A stretch of DNA of 12,496 nt from an uncultured Bacteroidales bacterium (GTDB lineage: Bacteria > Bacteroidota > Bacteroidia > Bacteroidales > Marinilabiliaceae). Below, one piece after another: positions 1 through 7,745 of this stretch. Under the pieces are notes generated by a model. The model was not told the origin of the DNA. It saw only the letters and a program-made list of their open reading frames with translations, and did not search any database. Position numbers and translations under genes: made by a program. How positions within the stretch are numbered: position 1 is the first letter of the stretch; every line of letters begins with the position of its first letter. Location: positions 1-12,496 of the forward strand of contig CALAVC010000198.1 in the NCBI GenBank assembly GCA_937892095.1. Reading direction: 5' to 3'.

Positions 1-430
1 CGGTGAACAAGCAGTAGAGCGGAGCGTGAGCAAGACGCCCTTGCTGACCCTCGGAAATAATGGCCAAAGCAGTGGCAACACCAATGCCATCGTCGGCACC
101 AAGGGTTGTACCATGGCTACGAAGCCAATTGCCATCGACATAAGCGGGGATGGGGTCAGCAAGGAAGTCGTGGTTGACGTTGGCGTTTTTTTCGCACACC
201 ATGTCGATATGCGCCTGCAACGTAATGGGCGACGAATCTTCACAACCAGAAGTGGCAGGAATCGAATACAACACATTTCCAACGGAATCAGTCTGTACAC
301 TGACGTTGTGCTGATGTGCCCAAGAAACGAGGTAGGCGACCATTTGCTCCTCGTGTTTCGACGGGCGAGGAATTTTGGTTATGTCGATAAAAAAAGGCCA
401 AATAGGGTTTCGGTGAAGAAGATTGAGCAT
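1..430 (-). CDS. pepD: Cytosolic non-specific dipeptidase PepD (peptidase M20C), N-terminal part, cut by window edge
   Basis: This is the first 143 codons of an aminoacyl-histidine dipeptidase, a two-zinc cytoplasmic enzyme that cleaves a wide range of dipeptides late in peptide breakdown. I translated it from the reverse complement. The ATG is at 430-428 and the frame stays open to the window edge. The reading matches E. coli PepD through most of its length. QAHIDMV carries the zinc ligand His74 and the catalytic-site Asp76 (E. coli His80 and Asp82), and GTTLGADDGIG carries the bridging Asp113 (E. coli Asp119). The conserved stretch with HDF, DPI and a GTTLGAD core lies between them. The start is 8 nt after the udp stop with no separate promoter visible, so it is probably translated from the udp message. 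The C-terminal two thirds, including the remaining metal ligands, are outside the window. Confidence 0.93.
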   Translation of the reverse strand, partial: MLNLLHRNPIWPFFIDITKIPRPSKHEEQMVAYLVSWAHQHNVSVQTDSVGNVLYSIPATSGCEDSSPITLQAHIDMVCEKNANVNHDFLADPIPAYVDGNWLRSHGTTLGADDGIGVATALAIISEGQQGRLAHAPLYCLFT

Positions 431-438
431 GACGAAAA

Positions 439-1317
439 TTAGATATTATTGAGGACGTGTTCGATGAGGTTCTCGATGACAGGCTTGTAGTCTTTGGTAT
501 ATTTGCCTGCGAGTCGATTGGCAATGATGGCACAAACGGTTGCCGCCTTATGACCGAGAAGAAGTGAGAGACCATAGATTGCAGAACATTCCATTTCGTA
601 GTTTGTTATGCGCCTTTGCTCGTAGCGGAAAGCCGTTATTTTTTCGTTGATGAAAGGGTCGGCAAGAGGTAGGCGGACGACTCGTCCTTGTGGACCATAG
701 AATCCGGGTGCTGAAATGGTTGTGCCAATGTTTATACGAGGATCGTTTTTGAGACGGTCGATGAGGGCATTGTCAGCATCGACGACATAAGGTTGGGTGA
801 GTTGCTTATTCCAATTGGTGTGGAGCTTGAACGCCTCTTCGAAAGCAAGGTCGGCGACACCATCTCGCCCAGCATAGAAGTTGAGTAGTCCGTCGAAACC
901 GATAGCAGCTTCGGAGAGTAGCCAAGTGTCGACATCGAGGTCGACCTGCAAAGAACCAGAAGTACCGATGCGGACTATTTCGAGCGTGGTATGTTTGGGT
1001 AGTGGAAGCCGAGTCTTGAAGTCGATGTTGACCAAAGCATCGAGTTCGGTCATTACGATGTCGATATTGTCTGTACCGATACCTGTGGAAAGGACAGTGA
1101 TTCGCTTGCCACGATAGGTACCAGTGGCACTGATAAACTCTCGGTTAGAGGCTTCGGACTCTATGTTGTCGAAACGATTCTTGATGAGCGCAACTCGTCC
1201 GGGGTCGCCCACAAGAATGACCTTATGGGCAAGATTGCCCGGAAGTATATGTAGATGGAACGCCGAACCGTCTGGATTGATTATGAGTTCGGAATCGGCA
1301 ATTGGTTGTTGTGCCAT
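439..1317 (-). CDS. udp: Uridine phosphorylase (nucleoside phosphorylase NP-I family)
   Basis: The 292-residue product should split uridine with phosphate into uracil and ribose-1-phosphate for pyrimidine salvage in the cytoplasm. Family motifs appear in order: GDPGR at 37-41 (phosphate site), STGIG at 77-81, RIGTSG at 116-121 and NYEMECSAIY at 239-248 (ribose site, E-M-E signature). FYGPQGR at 206-212 places Gln210 and Arg212 where E. coli Udp has its uracil-binding Gln and Arg. After the central strand the sequence reads AIIANR, as in Udp (VIVNR), not the Ser-Asp of purine phosphorylases of the DeoD type. Together these favour uridine over purine substrates. Activity on related pyrimidine nucleosides is possible and cannot be read from the sequence. 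It lies 20 nt after the SPOR gene and 8 nt before pepD, so all three are probably co-transcribed. Confidence 0.93.
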   Translation of the reverse strand: MAQQPIADSELIINPDGSAFHLHILPGNLAHKVILVGDPGRVALIKNRFDNIESEASNREFISATGTYRGKRITVLSTGIGTDNIDIVMTELDALVNIDFKTRLPLPKHTTLEIVRIGTSGSLQVDLDVDTWLLSEAAIGFDGLLNFYAGRDGVADLAFEEAFKLHTNWNKQLTQPYVVDADNALIDRLKNDPRINIGTTISAPGFYGPQGRVVRLPLADPFINEKITAFRYEQRRITNYEMECSAIYGLSLLLGHKAATVCAIIANRLAGKYTKDYKPVIENLIEHVLNNI

Positions 1318-1337
1318 GATTTACAAAGTTTTAATGG

Positions 1338-3776
1338 TTAGTCTAATTTGATTTGGTTACCCTGTTTGTCGAAACCGACGACGAATGCACCTTTGAAACC
1401 TGCAGCTTCGACAATAGGTATGTCTTTTTCGGCTTCGACACGCGAAGCATAGTTGCCATAGTAGAAACGAGTCAGTCCACGACCTGGGATTAACATAGAG
1501 GAGACTCTCTTAGAATCTAATGTACTTGTTTTGGGGCGATTTTTATACACGCCAAATTGTATTTTGTATGTCAACTGGTCGCTGCCATTGGTAGAAGACT
1601 CAATGGGTGTTTCGGATGTGGTTGTTTTTTCGACTTTTGCAGATTCTTTTTGTACCATTGGAGATTCGTTATCGACTTCGATGCCACTTATTGATGGAAG
1701 TGGGAAAGAGCCATCGGAGTGAACGAGATAGCGCGAGAGACATTTGTCGAAGGCGGAGAATATGCGTCGGCGCATTAGATTGGCTTCGCGGAGTTTGTCT
1801 GGTGTTGCACGAAGTGGATCGACAACTTTTACGAGATTGGAATAACGAATGGCTTTGTTGCGAAGCTCGACGAGCTCGGCAGTATTATAGATATTTTGGG
1901 TTTCTACTTTAGCAATTAAAGCTTGGGTGCGAGATGCATAGACTTGGACCTTGCGCGCAGATGCTTCGGAGACGAGAGTAGATGCAGCAGCACGATAGTC
2001 AGCAACCCTGCGGAGAGCGTCAGAGGCAGAAAGCGTGGCGAGATGTCCGTCTTCGTCGAGAGCTGAGACTCGCTCACCACTGGTGGCAGCCTCGTACATT
2101 TTGGCAGCTTCGAGTTCGATTAGCGAAGCCCATGCGATAAGACTGTCTTGCAAAGCAATGGCATTGCGTTCACCGGTCGTAAAGAGTTCAAAAATTTCTT
2201 CGTCGCGAGCAAGACGAGCATCGCGAAAGACAACGTCAGAGTATACAGAAAAATTGCTGCTGATAAGCCAATGCGACCAATCGATATTTTTTGTTTTTGT
2301 GTGGAGAGTGGTCGCAAGCGGAGTGTATTTGCCAGAGGCTACAAGCTTGTTTATTTCTTGAATTTCTTCGTTGCGAGCAAGGTCAGTCTTATCGGCTATT
2401 TCATCTTCGAGGGCATATATACTTCGCTCAGTACGAAGAAGTTGTTGCAGTTTGGCATTGCGTTCGAGAGAGCCAAGCGACATGAATTCTTTGCGTTGAG
2501 TGGCCATATTTTGAACGAGGCTATCTTTCTCGTGTTGAGCTAAGACGACTTGTCGGAATGTTCGCGCAGCTTGTGGAGACCGGAAGTGCTCCCACTGTGT
2601 ATAGTTCAAAGAGTCGCAAATTTGCAAATGAAACTGTTCCTTAATGCGTATTGAAGCCGTGGCGACCTTTTCAGCGTTCGTGCTTGAGGCAGAAAGGGTA
2701 TCGACGTAAAGTGGCATTGATATGGCAATGCGTATGTCGTCGGTTGTCTGCGCAATGTTGCGGATAACAGAATCGTCCCAAATGATTTCGTAGACTGTAA
2801 GAGAATCTGACGAATGAGTATCGCGTGAGGAAGCGAACCAAGCTTTATGTGCTTCGTCATCGACTACAAAAAGGAGATCGTCATAGGGTGAATTGAAAGG
2901 GACACCGATGTTGACAGGTGGTGAAAAAGAACGTGTTTCGGAATCGTAGGTAGAACGATAGATGTCGAAACCACCCAAACCACCAAGTCGGTCAGAAGCG
3001 AAGTAGAGCGTGGTGCCGTCGGTAAGAAGGAACGGTGTACGGTCGTTGGCATTGGCATCGTCGGGAACAATGCCTTCGAGGATGGACATTTCGCTCCAAC
3101 CATCGATAAGTTTTTCCATTTTGTGGAGACGCTCAAAGCCTTCGTCATCGGTGATTGAGAAATAGACAGCGTCGGCACGCTCGGTCATGTACATCAGACC
3201 TTCGGGGTCGATGTTTGACTGAAAGAAGCGACTATTTTTGCTAACTATACCAGCTTCGCGAGAGGCGTGGTAGGCCGAGAGTATTTGACTATTAGGAAGA
3301 TTTGTTTTAGAGATGGTCTTGACACTAAATATTTTGCTTGCGATGCGTTGTGCGCTTTCGACTTGCGAAAGGAAAGTGTTGGCGAGAGCTATTTGCTTTT
3401 CGTCTTTGGATTGCGAGAGGAATGTGGATAGTGCGGCATGTGCTTGCTCGTATTCACAGAGAAGTTGATAGGCACGTCCGAGGAATAGATTTGATTGAAT
3501 GCGAGCATAGTTGCGCAACTGGGCCATTTTGAGACGTCGAACAGCATCGGACAGATTTTGTGCGGCCATAGCTTCGGCGGCACCGAGCAAGAAGTTGGCA
3601 CGTCCATCGCGTTCGTTTTCAGAAAGATTAGGGCTGAGGAGGCTGACGACCTCGGAATATTTTTCAGAGTCGAAGAGCGACGTGGCGTTGGCAAGTAATT
3701 CGTTGCGCGACTGTGCCAAGAGGCTTAGTGGCGCGGCAATGATGGCTATGAGTATGGCTATGTAGAGTCGCAACAT
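1338..3776 (-). CDS. Exported TPR / PD40 beta-propeller / SPOR-domain envelope protein
   Basis: The 812-residue protein starts with a hydrophobic signal sequence (about 1-21, ending LLAQ). Residues 25-140 look like helical TPR-type repeats, with FLLGAAEA and LFLGRAYQLLCEYEQAHAAL as helix pairs. Residues 190-330 hold PD40/WD40-like propeller blades, clearest at 245-274 (DGTTLYFASDR, then GGFDIY) and 296-318 (SPYDD, FASSR). Residues 400-680 are mostly helical and charged, possibly coiled coil. A Ser/Thr/Glu-rich linker (700-733) leads to a SPOR domain at 735-805, with YKIQFGVYKNRP and FYYGNYASRVEAE as its halves. SPOR domains bind peptidoglycan glycan strands stripped of peptides, so a periplasmic or outer-membrane protein tethered to the wall is likely. 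The layout resembles PorE of the type IX secretion system but with SPOR in place of OmpA. The start is 5 nt from the ClC stop. The exact role is unknown. Confidence 0.85.
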   Translation of the reverse strand: MLRLYIAILIAIIAAPLSLLAQSRNELLANATSLFDSEKYSEVVSLLSPNLSENERDGRANFLLGAAEAMAAQNLSDAVRRLKMAQLRNYARIQSNLFLGRAYQLLCEYEQAHAALSTFLSQSKDEKQIALANTFLSQVESAQRIASKIFSVKTISKTNLPNSQILSAYHASREAGIVSKNSRFFQSNIDPEGLMYMTERADAVYFSITDDEGFERLHKMEKLIDGWSEMSILEGIVPDDANANDRTPFLLTDGTTLYFASDRLGGLGGFDIYRSTYDSETRSFSPPVNIGVPFNSPYDDLLFVVDDEAHKAWFASSRDTHSSDSLTVYEIIWDDSVIRNIAQTTDDIRIAISMPLYVDTLSASSTNAEKVATASIRIKEQFHLQICDSLNYTQWEHFRSPQAARTFRQVVLAQHEKDSLVQNMATQRKEFMSLGSLERNAKLQQLLRTERSIYALEDEIADKTDLARNEEIQEINKLVASGKYTPLATTLHTKTKNIDWSHWLISSNFSVYSDVVFRDARLARDEEIFELFTTGERNAIALQDSLIAWASLIELEAAKMYEAATSGERVSALDEDGHLATLSASDALRRVADYRAAASTLVSEASARKVQVYASRTQALIAKVETQNIYNTAELVELRNKAIRYSNLVKVVDPLRATPDKLREANLMRRRIFSAFDKCLSRYLVHSDGSFPLPSISGIEVDNESPMVQKESAKVEKTTTSETPIESSTNGSDQLTYKIQFGVYKNRPKTSTLDSKRVSSMLIPGRGLTRFYYGNYASRVEAEKDIPIVEAAGFKGAFVVGFDKQGNQIKLD

Positions 3777-3781
3777 TTTGA

Positions 3782-5572
3782 TTATTCGTAGGTAATGTGT
3801 GTCATAACATCGCGATATGTAGTGAGGATTTTGGATTTTGAGACGAAACCGACATAAGTGCGATTAGAAACAACGGGTAAGTTCCAAGCTCCAGAATCTT
3901 CAAACTTTTTCATGACAGAAGTCATACTTTCGTTGGAAGAAACGAAAGCACGAGGTATGTCCATAAAATCGCGGACGTAAGTATTTTCGTAGCGAGATTG
4001 GTCGAAAATAAAGTCGCGTATTTCAACAATGGATACGACACCTATAAGTTCGTTGCGATTGTTGACAACTGGGAACAGATTGCGTCGAGACGTGGAAACA
4101 GCCCGAACGAGGTCACCAAGCGTAGCTTCGGAATGAACGGGCGTAAAATCGGTTTCGATAACATTCTCAAGGTGCATTAGTGTGAGAACAGTCTTGTCGC
4201 GTTCGTGGGTAAGAAGTTCGCCTTTGACAGCTAGAGGCTTGGTATAGATGCTTTGTGGCGCGAAGAACTCCATAACGACATGCGATACGGTGGCGACAAG
4301 CATAAGTGGCAGAAGGAGTTCGTAGCCATCGGTTATCTCGGCAATAAGGAAAATGGCAGTCATGGGAGCATGCATGACACCAGCCATAACACCAGCCATA
4401 CCGACGAGAGTAAAATTGGCAGTTGGTAACCCGACGACGCCAAGTGCGTTGAGAAGTGCGGCAAAAAAGAAACCAGCAACGGCCCCCATAAAAAGTGATG
4501 GTGCAAAAGTACCACCGACGCCACCAGCGGCTGTTGTTGAAGCCGTGGCTACGGTCTTAAGCAACAGAATTAGCCCCGCAAAAAGTAGTAGACCAAATTC
4601 ACTTTCACCAGTAAGATGTTCGATGGGAGAACCGCGCAGAATTTCGGTTGTAGAACCACGAAGAAGGACACCGATGGTGCTATAACCTTCACCATAGAGA
4701 GGGGGTAGCAAAAAAATGAGCAGACCAAGTAGGAGACTACCGATGGCCCATCGGAGCCAATGATTTTTTATAGTAGCCATAAGACGCTCGGGCAGCCAGA
4801 GTGCGCGAGTGAAGAGGGGAGATATAAGACCACAAAATATGCCGAGGAGGAGGTAGTAGGGCATATTGGATAGCGTAAATGGATGTATCTGACTTTGACT
4901 AAACTCAACATCTTGCCCGATAAACCAATAGGTGAGCGACGTTGCTGTGACAGCAGATACCATGAGTGGCACCATGGAAGCCATAGTAAGATTGAGCATG
5001 AGAATTTCGAGAGTAAAAACCATGCCTGCAATTGGTGCTTTAAAGACACCTGCGATGCCACCAGCTGCACCACAAGCCATCAGAAGCGTGATAGTCTTAT
5101 AGTCTTGCCTGAATAGTTTTGCTATGTTGGAGCCTATGCCAGCACCTGTTAGTGCAATCGGAGCTTCGGCACCGACTGAACCACCGAAACCGATGGTGAA
5201 AGAACTGGTAACTACTGATGAATAAACGTGATGTTTTTTGAGAGAACTACCAGACTGCGAAATGGCGTGAAGAATTTGCGTGATACCATGTCCAAGATTT
5301 TGACGGATGACATATCGGACAAGGAGCATGCTGATAAGAATGCCGACAGCAGGACTGAATATGAGCAAGAAGCTATAACCACTTTCGGAAAGTCCGATAA
5401 CAATCTGCTTAACAGCATCGACAGCATGCTTGAGGGTAACGGCAGCAAGTCCGCTGGCAATGCCGACGAAAAAACTGAGCAACATTACAAAATATCGCTG
5501 TCCTATTTTGGCTGTTAAATGGATGGATATTTTGTTAGCTGTTGAGTGTATTATATCATTTATTTTTGACAT
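3782..5572 (-). CDS. ClC-family chloride channel/transporter with C-terminal CBS pair
   Basis: The 596-residue inner-membrane protein (start at the ATG at 5572) has the ClC core over about residues 25-450, followed by two CBS domains (467-523 and 533-587) that usually sense nucleotides. Anion-pathway motifs are present: LGHGIT at 93-98 (the GSGIP site, with His replacing Ser), GAEAP at 135-138 with the gating Glu136, GGTFAP at 353-358 with Phe356, and Tyr443 in SIYTKP. In E. coli numbering, Glu148, Phe357 and Tyr445 are therefore kept. The proton-relay Glu203 aligns with Ile190 (FTLEI), as in ClC channels, which carry Val there. An upstream TTG at 5617 would lengthen the protein by 15 residues but falls inside the predicted promoter, so I reject it. 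It is the first gene of the unit continuing into the SPOR gene. Channel versus exchanger cannot be decided from sequence. Confidence 0.93.
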   Translation of the reverse strand: MSKINDIIHSTANKISIHLTAKIGQRYFVMLLSFFVGIASGLAAVTLKHAVDAVKQIVIGLSESGYSFLLIFSPAVGILISMLLVRYVIRQNLGHGITQILHAISQSGSSLKKHHVYSSVVTSSFTIGFGGSVGAEAPIALTGAGIGSNIAKLFRQDYKTITLLMACGAAGGIAGVFKAPIAGMVFTLEILMLNLTMASMVPLMVSAVTATSLTYWFIGQDVEFSQSQIHPFTLSNMPYYLLLGIFCGLISPLFTRALWLPERLMATIKNHWLRWAIGSLLLGLLIFLLPPLYGEGYSTIGVLLRGSTTEILRGSPIEHLTGESEFGLLLFAGLILLLKTVATASTTAAGGVGGTFAPSLFMGAVAGFFFAALLNALGVVGLPTANFTLVGMAGVMAGVMHAPMTAIFLIAEITDGYELLLPLMLVATVSHVVMEFFAPQSIYTKPLAVKGELLTHERDKTVLTLMHLENVIETDFTPVHSEATLGDLVRAVSTSRRNLFPVVNNRNELIGVVSIVEIRDFIFDQSRYENTYVRDFMDIPRAFVSSNESMTSVMKKFEDSGAWNLPVVSNRTYVGFVSKSKILTTYRDVMTHITYE

Positions 5573-5604
5573 TTCGGCTCCCGTTGGTGCATAAATGCGC
5601 GAGG

Positions 5605-5635
5605 CAAAGGTAGTCAAAAAAAAGTACTATATAAA
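5605..5635 (-). promoter_or_regulatory. Bacteroidetes-type promoter for the ClC-SPOR-udp-pepD unit
   Basis: The minus strand reads TACCTTTG at 5612-5605, a full match to the Bacteroides -7 box TAnnTTTG. A TTTA at 5635-5632 lies 19 nt upstream, a 3-of-4 match to the -33 TTTG at the usual 19-21 nt spacing. Transcription would start near 5599, giving an untranslated leader of about 25-30 nt before the ATG at 5572. The box sits just past the tpiA terminator, where a new unit would need a promoter. Confidence 0.65.
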
Positions 5636-5636
5636 G

Positions 5637-5666
5637 CAAAAGGCTTACCCTACGTGGGTAAGCCTT
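5637..5666 (-). terminator. Rho-independent-type terminator after tpiA
   Basis: A perfect 11-bp stem (AAGGCTTACCC paired with GGGTAAGCCTT, 5666-5656 with 5650-5640) with a 5-nt loop begins 23 nt after the tpiA stop. The following T-run on the minus strand is short and interrupted (TTTTGCTTT), so it may leak. It separates the LRR-DUF1599-DoxX-tpiA unit from the ClC unit. Confidence 0.75.
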
Positions 5667-5689
5667 AAAGAGATTATGGAAACTCTGTT

Positions 5690-6448
5690 TTAGTTGAAAG
5701 CTTCGATGATGCCGTAGAAATCGGGAGCTTTGAGCGAAGCACCACCAATAAGACCACCATCGACATCGGGCTGAGCGAATAGTTCTTTGGCATTGGATGC
5801 CTTGCAGCTACCGCCATAGAGAATTGTGGTGTCATCGGCTACTTGCTTGCCATACTTGGCGGCAAGAACGCCACGGATGAAAGCGTGTATTTCTTGTGCT
5901 TGCGCGCTTGTGGCAGTCTTGCCTGTACCGATAGCCCATACCGGCTCGTAGGCAAGAACGATATTAGCGAACTGCTCGGCAGAAAGATGGAAGAGTGCAT
6001 TTTCGACCTGCGCTTTAACTACTTCGTTCTGCTTACCAGCCTCACGTTGTTCGAGGACTTCACCAATGCAGAAGATGACTTTGAGGTTGTTAGCAAGAGC
6101 AAGGTCAACTTTTTCTTTGAGGATAGCGTCAGTCTCGCCATAGTAGGCGCGACGCTCGGAATGACCGAGGATGACGTACTCCGCACCTGTCGACTTGACC
6201 ATTGCGGCAGAGACCTCACCAGTGTAGGCACCTTTTTCTTTGTCGGCACAGTTTTCGGCAGAAACTTTGATAAGCTTGTTGTCGACAGATCGGACAACAT
6301 CGGCAAGATGAATAAATGGAGTACCGAGGATTACGGTACAGTTGGGGGCTTTTTCTGTAAGGATTTTGTTGACATCTTTGGCCAATTGGACACCCTCTGA
6401 GAGGGTATTGTTCATTTTCCAATTGCCTGCGACAATTTTCTTTCTCAT
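5690..6448 (-). CDS. tpiA: Triosephosphate isomerase
   Basis: The 252-residue enzyme interconverts dihydroxyacetone phosphate and glyceraldehyde-3-phosphate in glycolysis and gluconeogenesis, as a cytoplasmic TIM-barrel dimer. All catalytic landmarks are present: AGNWKMN with Asn9 and Lys11, ILGHSERR with His96 as electrophile, AYEPVWAIGTG with Glu168 as the catalytic base at the start of flexible loop 6, and the phosphate-binding YGGS (211-214) and GLIGGASL (232-239). The frame is open for 37 further codons upstream, but that stretch has no family resemblance and overlaps the end of the upstream gene. The ATG at 6448-6446, giving MRKKIVAGNWK, is the right start and yields the normal family length. 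It lies 32 nt after the DoxX gene and is followed by a hairpin terminator. Confidence 0.98.
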   Translation of the reverse strand: MRKKIVAGNWKMNNTLSEGVQLAKDVNKILTEKAPNCTVILGTPFIHLADVVRSVDNKLIKVSAENCADKEKGAYTGEVSAAMVKSTGAEYVILGHSERRAYYGETDAILKEKVDLALANNLKVIFCIGEVLEQREAGKQNEVVKAQVENALFHLSAEQFANIVLAYEPVWAIGTGKTATSAQAQEIHAFIRGVLAAKYGKQVADDTTILYGGSCKASNAKELFAQPDVDGGLIGGASLKAPDFYGIIEAFN

Positions 6449-6469
6449 TTGTTGCTTTATATATATTAT

Positions 6470-6484
6470 GTAGAGAGACTCTAC
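6470..6484 (-). other. Short hairpin between the DoxX gene and tpiA
   Basis: A 6-bp perfect stem (GTAGAG / CTCTAC) with a 3-nt loop spans the DoxX-gene stop codon and is followed on the minus strand by an AT-only tract before the tpiA start. It has no T-run, so it is not a convincing terminator. It could be an RNA-processing or stability element, or chance. Confidence 0.25.
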
Positions 6485-7728
6485 TTGTTTTTTTTGCGTT
6501 TGTAGACAAGCATAAAGACTATTATGCAAACAAGGACTAGGCAAAGCATTTGCAACCAATCGTAGCTCAGCTCGACACTTTGTAGATAGGAAGATGTTGG
6601 AGCAGCTGCAAAAGTATTAAAATCGGGCAAATGGTTGATGTGATACTTGGCTGAGATTACACCTCGTTGCATAACGATAACAGAGAGATTACTACGAACG
6701 ATGGTCTTCAGCATAGTCTCGTCAGCAAGGAGGAAACTCAGTTCCGAATCGGGGAATTCGCTTTGTATTTGAAGTAAGACATCTTCGGTGGAAGAGGTAC
6801 AGACATAGAATCGATAGCCATTTTTCCTGACCATATCGCTTAGATTTGCGATGCGTGTTAGGTCGCAATCGTCAGACTTCTCAAGTTTGGGAGATATAGC
6901 CAAAAATATTGGTTCAGGATCGTGGAGTAGTTCTTCTGAATGGTCTTCGCCGTCGCGATCTATAAATGTAAAATCATTTATAGAGGGCGTATAACCTTCT
7001 TTAACGACAACTGTACGAGTTTCGCGATAGACCCAAGTGGAATCATCGTATGGGTAGTTTTTTTCGTCAAACTCTTTTATTACACCATCCTTTTCGAGGA
7101 GAAAAGTTGTTGCATACTCGGTGAGGGGAGCATTGGAGGGAACCGACATAGCCTGCGGGACATCAGTGCCGACAGAGAACGGGCGAAAATCTATCATTGG
7201 TTCATCGGTAAGGCCTTTTATAGAGACAAGGACTCCGATTGTTACACCACAAGCGAGCAAAGCGGTTTGACGCCAACGCTTGACGGATGGCTTAAGTTCT
7301 TTGCTCCATTTAAAGACTAAAAAAGCAATGGGAAGAAAGATAAGATTCTTGAAGAATGTCTGCCAATTTGTGAGTTTAACGGCGTCTCCAAAACAGCCAC
7401 AATCACTTACAGGGTTGACAAGAGCGATGTAAAGCGTTAGCGGTGTGTAAAAGAGCATGAAAAGCAAGGCGAACAAAGATGCGAGCCTAACATGCACTCC
7501 GACAAAAAGAGCGAAACCGACTGTGAACTCGACTATATTTTGGAGGACTGACAAGAATAGACAGAAGCCCTCAGGAACATTGCTAAAACCCCAAGCAATG
7601 AAATAATCCTCGATCTTGATGGCTCCACCAACTGGGTCGACACACTTAACAAAACCAGAAAAAAGGAAAAGTAGACCGAGCGACAAGCGGAGTAGGTTAA
7701 AGAATACGTATTTGAGAGATTTTTGCAT
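6481..7728 (-). CDS. DoxX/MauE-like membrane protein of BT_3928 type, with periplasmic thioredoxin-like region
   Basis: The 415-residue inner-membrane protein has about four to five N-terminal transmembrane helices (roughly 8-27, 52-77, 82-104, 125-140, 154-170). The DoxX/MauE hallmarks are SGFVKCVDPVGG at 24-35 and DCGCFGD at 109-115, whose paired cysteines suggest redox chemistry. A soluble region of about 200 residues follows. Its latter part (272-368) resembles a thioredoxin-like fold but lacks a CXXC pair, and the usual cis-proline position near RSNLS (345-349) appears to be Leu. One more helix (390-409) and a basic tail (KRKKNK) end the protein. Its placement between DUF1599 and tpiA matches the arrangement I recall from Bacteroides, where such proteins are called the BT_3928 family. 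Substrate and partner are unknown. It lies 17 nt after DUF1599. Confidence 0.82.
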   Translation of the reverse strand: MQKSLKYVFFNLLRLSLGLLFLFSGFVKCVDPVGGAIKIEDYFIAWGFSNVPEGFCLFLSVLQNIVEFTVGFALFVGVHVRLASLFALLFMLFYTPLTLYIALVNPVSDCGCFGDAVKLTNWQTFFKNLIFLPIAFLVFKWSKELKPSVKRWRQTALLACGVTIGVLVSIKGLTDEPMIDFRPFSVGTDVPQAMSVPSNAPLTEYATTFLLEKDGVIKEFDEKNYPYDDSTWVYRETRTVVVKEGYTPSINDFTFIDRDGEDHSEELLHDPEPIFLAISPKLEKSDDCDLTRIANLSDMVRKNGYRFYVCTSSTEDVLLQIQSEFPDSELSFLLADETMLKTIVRSNLSVIVMQRGVISAKYHINHLPDFNTFAAAPTSSYLQSVELSYDWLQMLCLVLVCIIVFMLVYKRKKNK

Positions 7729-7745
7729 GTCGATCGAGAATTTAA

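Noticed and set aside
26..442. A 138-codon plus-strand open frame at the left edge
   Set aside because: The opposite strand encodes PepD with matching zinc-site motifs over the same interval.
5843..6400. A 185-codon open frame on the plus strand
   Set aside because: It lies fully opposite tpiA, whose catalytic residues are all present, and its translation resembles no family I know.
6449..6559. A 37-codon N-terminal extension of tpiA
   Set aside because: It overlaps the end of the DoxX gene and lacks any similarity to triosephosphate isomerase, which normally begins at the MRKKIVAGNWK start.
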